NCBI RefSeq assembly: GCF_016908015.1
Contig: NZ_JAFBDB010000004.1
Span: forward strand, 1-64,000
DNA length: 64,000 bases
DNA from: Clostridium pascui
GTDB lineage: Bacteria; Bacillota; Clostridia; Clostridiales; Clostridiaceae
Reading direction: 5' to 3'
In this document: piece after piece, positions 44,329-52,621 of the stretch
Numbering within the stretch: position 1 is the first letter of the stretch
Layout: every line of letters begins with the position of its first letter
Made by a program: the position numbers and the translations under genes
The notes under the pieces: model-generated
The model's input: the letters and a program-made list of their open reading frames with translations, nothing else
Databases searched by the model: none
Told to the model about the DNA's origin: nothing

Positions 44329-45732
44329 ATGCTATGGATAAATATCGACAAATCATCTGATATACCTTTAATAAGACAAATTTATGAACAAGTTCGCACA
44401 GGAATATTAAGCGGTGAGATAAAAGCAGGAGAGCGTCTTCCCGCCACTCGTGAATTAGCTTCAGAATTAAAGGTTTCAAGAAATGTTATCTTAGAGGCGT
44501 ATGAGCAGTTATATGCTGAAGGATATATAGAAAGCCGTCAAGGATCCGGCACTTTCGTTACCGAGGGACTTTTGTGGGAGCAAGCATCAATTGAGCCTCC
44601 ACTATCTCTTATTGATGATGCAGAATCTAAGAACACTGAAAGTGATATAATTGATTTCCGTTCAGGTATACCAGATTTACATTTGTTCCCTAAGAAAATA
44701 TGGGGAAAATTATCTCAATCTGTTTATAACGAAAGCACTTCCTCTGCATTTGGATATGGCAATCCTGAGGGGCGTTTGGAATTAAGACAGGCTTTATGTA
44801 ATTATTTATTGAAAACAAGAGGGGTTCGCTGTAAGCCGGAGCAGTTAGTTATTACATCTGGAGCAACGCAGGCTTTATCTCTTGTAGCTAAACTTCTAAT
44901 TTCACCAGGTGATGAAGTCATTATTGAGGATCCAGTGACCCATGAAATTCAAACAATATTTTCTTCAGCAGGTGCTTCTTTATGTCCTATACCAGTAGAT
45001 GCATACGGAATGAAGACAGAGTTAATTTCAAAGTACAAGAAACCAAGTTTTGTTTTCGTAACTCCATCCCATCAGTTTCCACTTGGAGGTATATTACCTG
45101 TACAACGACGTCTCCAACTGATTCAGCTTGCACGAACCTCAGGATGTTATATTGTTGAGGATGACTATGATAGCGAATTCCGCTATAATGGAACTCCAAT
45201 TAGTTCCCTACAGGGTTTAGATCCAAGTAAAGCTATTTATATTGGCACATTTAGCAAGAATTTATCACCTGCACTTCGCCTTGGATATTTAATACTTCCT
45301 TTCCAACTTATAGAACGCTGCAGAAATCTTAAGTGGTTTACTGATTTGCATACTCCATCACTTGAGCAACTTACTCTTGCTCGTTTTATTGAGGAAGGAC
45401 ACTTAGAACGACATATCAGAAAAATGAAAAAGATATATCAAAAACGTAGAGAAACTCTTATAAAATGTCTGGAACTCTATTTTAAAGATAGTATCAATAT
45501 CCTTGGCGATGCCACTGGTCTGCATTTGATTGGAGAGTTTATAGCTATTAAGTTTTCTGATGAAGTGATGAATAAAATACTAAAGCACGGAGTCCGAGTT
45601 TATCCAGTTGAGCTTCATACAATTAAAAAAAGTATACATCTAAATAAAATTATTATGGGATACGGAAATTTGACACATGAAGAAATTAAGGAAGGAATTA
45701 AAAGGCTAAGTATGGCTCTAAATAAGAAATAG
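44329..45732 (+). CDS. MocR/GabR-type regulator (GntR HTH fused to aminotransferase domain)
   Basis: A 467-aa regulator with an N-terminal GntR winged helix (IYEQVRTGILSGEIKAGERLP, RELASELKVSRNVILEAYEQL), a linker, and a fold-type I aminotransferase domain from about residue 105 (IDFRSGIPDLHLFP, VTSGATQ-like ITSGATQAL, EDDYDSEFRYNG, and the PLP-binding Lys in IGTFSKNLSPALRLGYL). MocR proteins use PLP or its adduct with an amine as the signal. A -10 TATAAT lies at about 44247 with TTGTTA 18 bp upstream. AGGAGG precedes the ATG. It probably controls the divergent DUF2000-permease genes and itself. Confidence 0.93.
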   Translation: MLWINIDKSSDIPLIRQIYEQVRTGILSGEIKAGERLPATRELASELKVSRNVILEAYEQLYAEGYIESRQGSGTFVTEGLLWEQASIEPPLSLIDDAESKNTESDIIDFRSGIPDLHLFPKKIWGKLSQSVYNESTSSAFGYGNPEGRLELRQALCNYLLKTRGVRCKPEQLVITSGATQALSLVAKLLISPGDEVIIEDPVTHEIQTIFSSAGASLCPIPVDAYGMKTELISKYKKPSFVFVTPSHQFPLGGILPVQRRLQLIQLARTSGCYIVEDDYDSEFRYNGTPISSLQGLDPSKAIYIGTFSKNLSPALRLGYLILPFQLIERCRNLKWFTDLHTPSLEQLTLARFIEEGHLERHIRKMKKIYQKRRETLIKCLELYFKDSINILGDATGLHLIGEFIAIKFSDEVMNKILKHGVRVYPVELHTIKKSIHLNKIIMGYGNLTHEEIKEGIKRLSMALNKK

Positions 45733-45840
45733 TATGTTCACTTACAATACTACCTTCTTAGATAAAGTGTATTGCATTAGTTTATTAATCTTTAAAGCAT
45801 AAATGCTTTAAAAAAAGTACTAATGGGTTCGTTTTTGAGG

Positions 45841-46173
45841 TTAATAGAGGCGTTTCAACACATAAGACAGCATATGTTTTAGCAATAGAAAAGAGATTGT
45901 ATATTTAGCACCAAGTTCGCTTTGTACCTTCTCTGCCAATTTTATACCATTTTTATTATGCTGATGTGTTACTTCATAAATATACCCTGGTTCATCAATC
46001 ACTGATTTAGAATACGCTTGTACCCAACTCATCAATTCGTCTTTTAATTTTTCAGTCAGAGGAATTTCCTCTAAATTAAGATTACAGCCACATTTTCCGC
46101 ACCAAATTGGATCTACAACAAAATCTGCCTCAACCACTAAATCATAACTTTGTTCTTTACAAAAGCATTGCAT
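45841..46173 (-). CDS. Hypothetical protein, 110 aa, with N-terminal Cys motifs
   Basis: A 110-aa soluble protein. Residues 1-32 contain MQCFCKEQ and WCGKCGCNLNLEEIP, enough cysteines for one zinc site, followed by a helical segment (KLKDELMSWVQAYS) and a Lys/His-rich middle (YEVTHQHNKNGIKLAEKVQSELG). I cannot place it in a family. GGGAG lies before the ATG. First of a run of seven unrelated small genes (45841-49183), the kind of assortment seen in immunity-gene clusters. Confidence 0.65.
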   Translation of the reverse strand: MQCFCKEQSYDLVVEADFVVDPIWCGKCGCNLNLEEIPLTEKLKDELMSWVQAYSKSVIDEPGYIYEVTHQHNKNGIKLAEKVQSELGAKYTISFLLLKHMLSYVLKRLY

Positions 46174-46217
46174 AGAATTATCTCCCTATTTAATTTATAA
46201 TGTGCAAATATTATTCA

Positions 46218-46517
46218 TCATAACATTTTTCTTAATTTTGAAATACCATTTAAAACTTCCTCACTATTTTTTGAGTCCTGAATCCATTTAGGAAGCCTAC
46301 TTACAATACTTTGATTATGCCATCCTAAATCATCCTTAACTTTTTCTCTTAATGTCGCCTTTACAAAACCATCCAAGTAATCTAAATGCTCTTCATTTAA
46401 AGCCCATAAAATATGTCCGCAACATGAAACTTGTAGCCATAGATCCAAGTGTTCTTTATTATATAGAAGTATTCGTTCCTTTAAATAACCGCATTTAATA
46501 CAGGCTATAATCACCAT
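46218..46517 (-). CDS. Hypothetical protein, 99 aa, with two Cys pairs
   Basis: A 99-aa protein: VIIACIKCGYLKERILLY with one CxxC, then LWLQVSCCGHILWALNEEH with CC, a plausible small zinc site, and a charged helical C-terminus (KDDLGWHNQSIVSRLPKWIQ). The ATG at 46517 follows the previous stop by 4 bp with GGA 7 nt upstream, indicating coupling; the longer frame from 46550 would overlap the upstream gene. No family recognised. Co-transcribed with the gene at 46522. Confidence 0.6.
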   Translation of the reverse strand: MVIIACIKCGYLKERILLYNKEHLDLWLQVSCCGHILWALNEEHLDYLDGFVKATLREKVKDDLGWHNQSIVSRLPKWIQDSKNSEEVLNGISKLRKML

Positions 46518-46521
46518 TTCC

Positions 46522-46854
46522 TTATCCAAATTTATATGATATAAAACCACAATCGTTTATTTCAATTGTATTGTCGATTGACTTAAACAAATTTTCAACC
46601 TCTTGATATGGTTCTCCAATTAAGTAATTTTCATTAAAAACTAAATCAGCAGGTTGAAAAAACTCTATTGCTTCACACTCTCCATTAGATTTATAGTATA
46701 CGTGAAAACACTGAAAATCATCAGTGAGCATTTCACTAAATGGGGACTTCTTGAATTTTATTGCTTTAATCCCCATTACATTTTCAATCTCCTCACTTGT
46801 CATACCAAGTAGAATTGGTTCTGCTCCTATATATGGATTAACTTTAAATTTCAT
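46522..46854 (-). CDS. Hypothetical protein, 110 aa (immunity-like)
   Basis: A 110-aa soluble alpha/beta protein: an N-terminal ILLGMTSEEIENVMG helix, a beta segment DDFQCFHVYYKSNGECEAIEFFQPADLVF, and a C-terminal NDCGFISYKFG. This layout (helix, then alternating beta strands with aromatic residues and a closing short strand) is common in immunity proteins of polymorphic toxin systems. The start at 46854 has GGAGAG 7 nt upstream. Neighbour at 46517 follows by 4 bp. No toxin gene is linked in the window. Confidence 0.55.
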   Translation of the reverse strand: MKFKVNPYIGAEPILLGMTSEEIENVMGIKAIKFKKSPFSEMLTDDFQCFHVYYKSNGECEAIEFFQPADLVFNENYLIGEPYQEVENLFKSIDNTIEINDCGFISYKFG

Positions 46855-47111
46855 TTTAACACTCTCCAAATTTATAAAATCTTATAGTTGGTTCATAATA
46901 ATTTACCGTTATATCACCACTTAAAAATATTATTCATTGCTACCTTACACTCAATTAGTACACATAGCCAGATTGCTATTTAAAATCTTATTCTAAAATT
47001 ACTGCTTTTCTTTCTGTAAATAACTTCAAAAAACTCTTCAATTTCGATATTAGCAAATTTGTTGAAATTTATAGTAATATTTCTTTTTAGTAAGGATGTC
47101 TTATCATTATC

Positions 47112-47513
47112 TCATTTCTTGAGTTTAACACCAATTAAGATGTGAAATTTTATACTATACATTTCTTCTATTGACTTTATTTCAGACCAATCAAATGACC
47201 TATCGCTCGTAAGCTTTTTAACTCTAATAGATTTATCTGAAATCTCAATAAACTGTTTCTTCATTATTGCATGTAGAACATCCGTATCTACATAGATAGT
47301 CAATATAATAAAGACTAGAAATATTAGAAAACTCAGCAATTCTTCGGGAATTATATCTCTTGCATTCCATAATAAATAGATAAAAGAGATGGAAAGTCCA
47401 TTAATTAAAACAATTAAAAACCATGCTAAAATGCTGTATTTCACATAAATAATTTGGGGTAATGAATATATCGATAGCCTTATCTTCTTATTTACAGCAA
47501 AATTGTCTTTCAT
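47112..47513 (-). CDS. Hypothetical membrane protein, 133 aa
   Basis: Two hydrophobic helices (about residues 28-48 and 60-80) follow a basic N-terminus; the cytosolic C-terminal part (DKSIRVKKLTSDRSFDWSEIKSIEEM) looks like the PH-like or DUF-type domain found after two helices in small bacterial membrane proteins. The end, ILIGVKLKK, looks abrupt, so it may be truncated. AAAGGAA lies before the ATG. No family assigned. The gaps on either side (46855-47111, 47514-47731) hold nothing recognisable. Confidence 0.6.
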   Translation of the reverse strand: MKDNFAVNKKIRLSIYSLPQIIYVKYSILAWFLIVLINGLSISFIYLLWNARDIIPEELLSFLIFLVFIILTIYVDTDVLHAIMKKQFIEISDKSIRVKKLTSDRSFDWSEIKSIEEMYSIKFHILIGVKLKK

Positions 47514-47731
47514 AGCAAAATTCCTTTCAAAATTACTGATAAAATTATGTGGATACCAAGTTAAGTTAGTAATTTTACATCTTATTAATGAAAACTTAAA
47601 CCAGTTTCTTTAGTTCATCTAAATATACTGTTGTGATACAATATAAGAATATTACGTCTTAACACTGAATCTATTTATTGGATTATATAATCCTGTGCAA
47701 CTATTTCAAGCGAAGAATCATCTTCCTCATT

Positions 47732-47977
47732 TCAATTTACGAATACAAATTTACGGAATGGTAGTTGCTCTTTCATCTCACTTATTGAATAGATTATCAT
47801 ACCTTCTGGACTATTAGACTTGACTGATTTTACTTCTACAAACTTTATTATAATACTCTCTCTATCCTCACTTATTAAAGATACTTGAATATTAGCTTTG
47901 TCTGACTCAATTGCTTTTATTTTACTATCATGTATTCTATAGTCTCCAATATATCCAATGAATTTTTCATTATCCAT
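47732..47977 (-). CDS. Small hypothetical protein, 81 aa (immunity-like)
   Basis: An 81-aa protein, mainly beta: YIGDYRIHDSKIKAIES, NIQVSLISEDRESIIIKFVEV, KSNSPEGMIIYSISEM. The motif HDSKIKAI resembles HDCKIHAI in the neighbour at 48051, a pattern typical of immunity-type families with a WHD or HDx2I strand. GGGG lies 9 nt before the ATG at 47977; the in-frame ATG at 47986 touches the ribosome binding site. Function unknown. Confidence 0.6.
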   Translation of the reverse strand: MDNEKFIGYIGDYRIHDSKIKAIESDKANIQVSLISEDRESIIIKFVEVKSVKSNSPEGMIIYSISEMKEQLPFRKFVFVN

Positions 47978-48050
47978 GTATCTCATCCCCTAAATTATTA
48001 TTTGACAATACCTTACAATTGTTCATGGTATAAGAAAATTTTGACCAAAA

Positions 48051-48530
48051 TTATTTAGTGTTTTCAACTTTAAATGAATAGCCACCACGCTCCTCAAACT
48101 GAATCTCTTGATTTTTTTTATATTCTGGAGCTTTTCTTATATGCTGAGTGTATCCAATAGACTTAAAGCTAATTTGACCGTTTGTAGTTTCAATAATCCA
48201 TTCCCATTCGATGTTCTTCTTTATATAATTGTTGTTACGAGGCTTACTTGGATTAGTTCTTACAATATCTTCTATAATTGTTCCTAATCCATAACTTAAA
48301 TTAATATCTATATCATATACATTTTCAAAAATTAGTGTCGCTGGTGAAATCCAAAATCTATAATAACCATTTTCATCTGGACCAACCCATTTAAATATAT
48401 AATCAATATCAAATAAAAGTTTGAAATTAAATTCATCAAATGCAATTGCATGGATTTTACAATCATGCCAAATCATTTGCTCAAAGTCATCTGTAGTCCA
48501 TGCCCATTTCTCAAGATTATATACTCCCAT
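48051..48530 (-). CDS. Hypothetical protein, 159 aa (immunity-like)
   Basis: A 159-aa soluble, Trp/Tyr-rich protein: EQMIWHDCKIHAIAFDEFNF, LLFDIDYIFKWVGPDENGYYRFWISPATLIFENVY. Immunity-type DUF families carry the same W-H-D/E start followed by a beta-rich domain with FWxxPATLxFENV, so that assignment is plausible by pattern. GAAGGAG lies before the ATG. It shares the HDxKI motif with the 81-aa protein downstream. No cognate toxin seen. Confidence 0.6.
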   Translation of the reverse strand: MGVYNLEKWAWTTDDFEQMIWHDCKIHAIAFDEFNFKLLFDIDYIFKWVGPDENGYYRFWISPATLIFENVYDIDINLSYGLGTIIEDIVRTNPSKPRNNNYIKKNIEWEWIIETTNGQISFKSIGYTQHIRKAPEYKKNQEIQFEERGGYSFKVENTK

Positions 48531-48682
48531 CTTTAAATATCTCCTTCAAGAAATTTATACACACAACTTAAATCTATATACAAAATAAATTTCGGTTGTG
48601 TCAAATATAATACTATTCAGACTTAATATAAGAATACTATAGTCCATTTCTTGTAAATATAATCAAAGGAATTTAATGTAAT

Positions 48683-49183
48683 TTATATTTCATCCCTTTT
48701 TCCTACAAATAAAGCTCCATTTCTAAATACTATGATATTTTCATTTCTTTCATTGACAACAATTACTCCCTCATCTTCAAAGAGAAAGTTTATCCAATGC
48801 TTTAAGAAAATACTCCAAGTGGTTTCTATCGATATTTCCTTCATATAGAGTATAAATATTACATCCTCATCTTTATAAGACAAAACATATCTCAAACACT
48901 TTCTCATATTTTTATACTCATTTATATTCCAATCATCCTGCCAGTTATATTCTATTCTTTGTAGTGGATGTAATTCATTCTTTCCAAGTAACATTACATG
49001 ACGTTTTTCTGTATTAATGTATTTTTCCCATAATAATTTACTATATATTTCGGTTAGTGGCTTTATCATTGTTATTTCCTCATCACGAACTCTGATACTC
49101 TCATCATAAAACCACCAATTATATCTAAAACTATCCATACGTTCATATTTACTACCATATATATCACACTTATTCTTTTTCAT
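48683..49183 (-). CDS. Hypothetical protein, 166 aa (immunity-like)
   Basis: A 166-aa soluble protein rich in Trp/Tyr/Glu: YGSKYERMDSFRYNWWFYD, LLWEKYINTEKRHVML, a beta segment EDVIFILYMKEISIETTWSI, and a closing VIVVNERNENIIVFRNGALF. The aromatic-rich, acidic composition and lack of any enzyme motif fit immunity-type proteins (DUF2947-like in feel, not proven). GAGG lies 7-8 nt before the ATG. Upstream, 49184-49377 shows no gene of its own. Confidence 0.55.
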   Translation of the reverse strand: MKKNKCDIYGSKYERMDSFRYNWWFYDESIRVRDEEITMIKPLTEIYSKLLWEKYINTEKRHVMLLGKNELHPLQRIEYNWQDDWNINEYKNMRKCLRYVLSYKDEDVIFILYMKEISIETTWSIFLKHWINFLFEDEGVIVVNERNENIIVFRNGALFVGKRDEI

Positions 49184-49377
49184 GTTGTTACCTCATAAAA
49201 TAAAAATTTCTTATGTATTTCTTGTTTGCAGTTTAACAATGCAATTTATAAAATTATGATATTCATATTTACACCTTGAAACTCCCAAATATCATTATGT
49301 AATATATTACAATTATACAAAGGACTTCTTTTAAATACTATAAGCATTTTATTCCAAAGTTATATTTACCCAGGTAT

Positions 49378-49636
49378 CGAGTCACTCGGTAAACCGTCTA
49401 CGTCCACTCCATTAGGAAGCTTTAAGATAATAAATAGAGCTGTTAATTCTGGCGGACCTTTTGGAGTTAGATGGCTAGGTTTAAATAAACCAGGATACGG
49501 AATACATGGAACAAATAATCCAGCATCTATTGGAACAAGAGTATCTAATGGATGTATAAGAATGCACAATAAAGATGTTTGGGAACTTGCTAATACAGTT
49601 CCTATTGGAACACCTGTACAAATTATTAATCAGTAG
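49378..49636 (+). pseudogene. 5'-truncated second copy of the L,D-transpeptidase gene
   Basis: From about 49388 the plus strand repeats the 3' two thirds of the intact gene (41418-41664): [19 protein letters not shown], then [20 protein letters not shown] and the active-site [16 protein letters not shown], to the same stop context. The match is weaker before the CTTTAAGATAATAAATAG block and nearly exact after it. The N-terminal ~55 residues and any start codon with ribosome binding site are missing. Changes such as LELAN to WELAN show some drift. The frame is open but has no start, so it is a remnant. Confidence 0.85.
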
Positions 49637-49658
49637 TCTTTTAATCTGATGTTATAAT

Positions 49659-49716
49659 AAAATATAAGGTTCATATTAATGTATACTAAGCTACATTAAT
49701 ATGAACCTTATATTTT
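49659..49716. terminator. Strong bidirectional terminator after the hydrogenase gene
   Basis: A 25-bp perfect stem (49659-49683 with 49692-49716; AAAATATAAGGTTCATATTA-type arm) and an 8-nt loop, with A and T runs outside, 40 bp after the hydrogenase stop codon and 23 bp after the transpeptidase remnant. Confidence 0.9.
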
Positions 49717-49755
49717 ATTTATATATTTATAGGCAAGTTCTTAAACTATGACATT

Positions 49756-51261
49756 TTATTTATTTCTTAATTTTTTATCAATAATATCATTATCAAATGG
49801 AGTTTTATATTCAGACTCATTTTTAAAATTTATTACTGCCTTTTTAACTCTATTCATTGATGCTATTGTTCCCGGTCCAGCAATACAACCACCAGGACAT
49901 GCCATACCTTCAAGCAAATATCCATTCTTTTTCCCAGATTTTGCTATCTTCATAAGCTTTACACATTCATGTAAAGTTGATACACCTTCTATATTAATTT
50001 CCCTTGAAGGATCAATAATCAAAGCAGTGTTTTTTACTGCTTCAGCTACTCCCCCTGCTATAGCATATCCTCGACCTAATGTTGAAGCATCTTGTATTTC
50101 TTTAGACACTTCTATTTCTGATAATTCTATTCCCTTAGCAACAAACATACCCATAAGTTCCTCAAAGGTTATTACAAAATGTACGTAGTCCTTAACATCT
50201 TCTCTTAATGCTTCTAACTTCTTGGAAATACAAGGTCCTATAAATGTTATGTTTGCATCTGGGTCAATTTTCTTAATATACTTTGCAGTCTCAACCATCG
50301 GAGAAGCAGAGTCAGATATATATTCGTATTGATCGGGAAATAGCTTTTTAACCATTAAAGTCCAAGAATTGCAACAACTTGTTCCCATATAAGGAATATC
50401 ATTCGGTACTTTTTCAAGAAATTCTTTTGCTTCGTGAAGAGTAGTAATATCAGCTCCCAAGCTTACCTCTACCACATCTCTAAAGCCAAGCTGTTTTATA
50501 CCCTCAAATATTTGAACCGGAGAAGCTAATGGTCCAAACTGTCCCAAAAATGAGGGAGCTATTATGGCATACATATGAGTATTAGTCTTTAGTGATTTGA
50601 TTAGCTGATATATTTGAGACTTATCTGCAATGGCTCCATAAGGACAATGAGTAATGCATCTTCCACAGGATACGCATCGGTCTCTGTTTATCTGAGCTCT
50701 TCCTAAATAATCACTATCTATTGCATTAACACCACATGCAGCGGCACAAGGCCTTTCATATTTTACAATTGCACTATATGGGCAAGTTTCCTTACATCTA
50801 CCACATTTAATACATTTGTCCTGATCAATAATTGCTCTGTTCTTTCCTATAGAAACTGCATTTGTCGGACATACATTAGTACATGGATGAGCCAAGCACT
50901 TTCGACAATTGTCTGTTACATAAAAGGCTTTAGTCGGACATGCTTCACATGCATGGGTAATAACATTTACCAAAGGCTCAATAAATTGAGTTTTATCCAC
51001 ATCTACTTCAGAAATCCCATCAGTAACACGGTGATATTCAGTTGGTTTTCTTGCATCTAAACCCATTGTTAGTCTTAGTCGCTCGTCCACTATTGCTCTT
51101 TCTCTAAATATACTATCTCTATATATACCTACCTCATTAGGTAAAATTTCAAAAGATGCTTTCTCTAATTCGCTTAAATCAGAACCATCGTATGCCATTT
51201 TCGCAATGGTGGAAAATACCTTTCTCCTAATATTAATCAGATTAACATAGCTTTCTTTCAT
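49756..51261 (-). CDS. [FeFe] hydrogenase, monomeric, group B-like
   Basis: A 501-aa cytosolic iron-sulfur enzyme interconverting H+ and H2. N-terminal alpha region (1-105), then [4Fe-4S] cysteine clusters (CEACPTKAFY, CRKCLAHPCTNVCP, CIKCGRCKETCP, CVSCGRCITHCP) and the H-cluster domain. H-cluster loops: L1 GTSCCNSWTLMVKK, L2 TFIGPCISKKLEA, L3 LEGMACPGGCIAGPG, so all four ligating cysteines are present. Asn in TSCCN (Pro in group A) and GPC for MPC fit group B hydrogenases as I remember them, whose in vivo role is not settled. GGAGG precedes the ATG. It follows a small [2Fe-2S] protein gene by 43 bp. Confidence 0.9.
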   Translation of the reverse strand: MKESYVNLINIRRKVFSTIAKMAYDGSDLSELEKASFEILPNEVGIYRDSIFRERAIVDERLRLTMGLDARKPTEYHRVTDGISEVDVDKTQFIEPLVNVITHACEACPTKAFYVTDNCRKCLAHPCTNVCPTNAVSIGKNRAIIDQDKCIKCGRCKETCPYSAIVKYERPCAAACGVNAIDSDYLGRAQINRDRCVSCGRCITHCPYGAIADKSQIYQLIKSLKTNTHMYAIIAPSFLGQFGPLASPVQIFEGIKQLGFRDVVEVSLGADITTLHEAKEFLEKVPNDIPYMGTSCCNSWTLMVKKLFPDQYEYISDSASPMVETAKYIKKIDPDANITFIGPCISKKLEALREDVKDYVHFVITFEELMGMFVAKGIELSEIEVSKEIQDASTLGRGYAIAGGVAEAVKNTALIIDPSREINIEGVSTLHECVKLMKIAKSGKKNGYLLEGMACPGGCIAGPGTIASMNRVKKAVINFKNESEYKTPFDNDIIDKKLRNK

Positions 51262-51304
51262 AATAAATTTTTCCTCCGTAGTTTTCTTTTATTTCCGTCT
51301 TACC

Positions 51305-51562
51305 TTATTGATAATTTTTTTCCATTACAATCTGACTGGTAGCATTAAATATTGGCTCATCATCTATAACTACTACGGGTGATATTTTTTTATTAGTTCC
51401 TTTGCAAAATCCTAAACACTTGACTACTTCAACTTCCAATTCTTCAACATTATAGTTATCTAAATCTTCATTAATAATGTCCTTTAAGTCTTCAATTTGA
51501 TCTAAAATACCCATCGCTCCAAGCAGCGTACAGTTTGAACCTACACAAACTTTCACATTCAT
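51305..51562 (-). CDS. Thioredoxin-like [2Fe-2S] ferredoxin (hydrogenase partner)
   Basis: An 85-aa protein with the thioredoxin-like [2Fe-2S] ferredoxin (NuoE/HndA-type) fold: ligands Cys6 and Cys11 in VCVGSNCTLLGA, Cys49 and Cys53 in VVKCLGFCKGTN. Such small domains pass electrons between NAD(P)H-oxidising subunits and [FeFe] hydrogenases. It is the first gene of a two-gene unit with the hydrogenase (GGAGGG before the ATG). Being much shorter than NuoE it is a single-domain form. Confidence 0.88.
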   Translation of the reverse strand: MNVKVCVGSNCTLLGAMGILDQIEDLKDIINEDLDNYNVEELEVEVVKCLGFCKGTNKKISPVVVIDDEPIFNATSQIVMEKNYQ

Positions 51563-51729
51563 AATATCCCTCCAAATTCATTCGTATTTTATCATTTATA
51601 TTTAATATTAAAGCATATTTTTCTACTACTTTCTACCAAGGGAATAAAAAAAGAAGATTTAATTTAAAAAGTTTGTTTAATAAATGTATATAGTTTTTTC
51701 TTATCTGGTCCCATCATAGGATATAAAAA

Positions 51730-51760
51730 GGCTGCAAATGAACATAATTCACCTGCAGCC
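51730..51760 (-). terminator. Terminator of the aspartate dehydrogenase operon
   Basis: Stem GGCTGCA / TGCAGCC with an inner TGAA/TTCA pair; the minus strand continues TTTTTATATCC. It lies 80 bp after the aspartate dehydrogenase stop. Confidence 0.8.
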
Positions 51761-51840
51761 TGCGATTTTAAATTAATTATTTATCATTAAATCTTCCTAA
51801 ATATGGCATCAAGAATACTGATATTATCTGCATATAGTAT

Positions 51841-52596
51841 CTATACGAATATAAAATCTTTCTGATTACTTGCAGCTCTTTGTAAACTACCAAAAGCTGA
51901 AATAGGAGTATATGCGCCAGTTACACCACCTAGAGATATACTTGTTATTTTTAATTCAAATTCAATTCCTTGTCCTTTAATCAAAATAACATGAGCATTA
52001 GTGGATACTGATGGATCTGAAATCAAAACTGATTTTGTCTTATCAAACCCAAGTCCTGCCATAGCAATTGCAGCATGTACGTTAACATTTCGTGGATATA
52101 ATTTACATATTTCTTTTGTGGAACCTTCATAAACAACAGTTCTTTCTGCATCCTGTCTTCCAAGGCTTTTAGGACTTTTAGTAGTAGTAATAGTAACACT
52201 ATCTATAACCATTCTTCCATCAAACAATCCATCTAATCCCAAGATTGCACCATGAGGGATATAAACTTTTGTTCTGTATTTTTTAGAACTTTCTAAAATC
52301 CTTTGATATAACTCTTCGTTTGAAAATGCTGTAGTTGAAAATGCAAGTAAATCAGCACTGCTTAAAATTTCCTCTCCATATTTTTCAATAATATCTGCAT
52401 GAGCAACTTCTACTACCAAATCTACTTTTTCAAATAAATCTGAAGTAATTTCTTTCACATAAGGCAATTCTTGTCCATCTTTTTCTTTATCATCACCTAT
52501 AACAACAAATTCTATACTGTAATTTCCTTCCTCCTGCACTTGTTTTACTATTTGCTTACCAATAGTTCCGTAACCAATAAATCCTACTTTTTTCAT
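51841..52596 (-). CDS. Aspartate dehydrogenase (NadX-like)
   Basis: A 251-aa NAD(P)-dependent enzyme that interconverts L-aspartate and iminosuccinate (oxaloacetate + NH3). Rossmann motif KVGFIGYGTIGKQIVKQV at the N-terminus; catalytic/substrate regions VEVAHADIIEKYG, YIPHGAILGLDG, TKSPKSLGRQD and NVNVHAAIAMAGLGFD, as in the aspartate dehydrogenase domain; length is normal. AAGGAGATGG lies before the ATG. It is 25 bp after a serine/threonine dehydratase-like gene, so the products probably work in sequence. Confidence 0.9.
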   Translation of the reverse strand: MKKVGFIGYGTIGKQIVKQVQEEGNYSIEFVVIGDDKEKDGQELPYVKEITSDLFEKVDLVVEVAHADIIEKYGEEILSSADLLAFSTTAFSNEELYQRILESSKKYRTKVYIPHGAILGLDGLFDGRMVIDSVTITTTKSPKSLGRQDAERTVVYEGSTKEICKLYPRNVNVHAAIAMAGLGFDKTKSVLISDPSVSTNAHVILIKGQGIEFELKITSISLGGVTGAYTPISAFGSLQRAASNQKDFIFV

Positions 52597-52621
52597 AGTT
52601 CATCCATCTCCTTTTTATTGT

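Noticed and set aside
45776-45832. TTAAAGCAT/ATGCTTTAA and CATTAGT/ACTAATG inverted repeats after the MocR gene
   Set aside because: They could make a terminator for the MocR gene, but neither strand has a U run after the stem, so I did not list a terminator.
49366-49569. Minus-strand open frame across the transpeptidase remnant
   Set aside because: It is the reverse complement of the YkuD reading frame and has a twin opposite the intact gene at 41331-41621; both exist because the coding strand is conserved.
51777-51833. A short minus-strand frame ending in YLGRFNDK after the aspartate dehydrogenase stop, looking like the tail of a transporter
   Set aside because: Only 18 residues, no ribosome binding site, and no family could be matched; too short to support a gene or a remnant.
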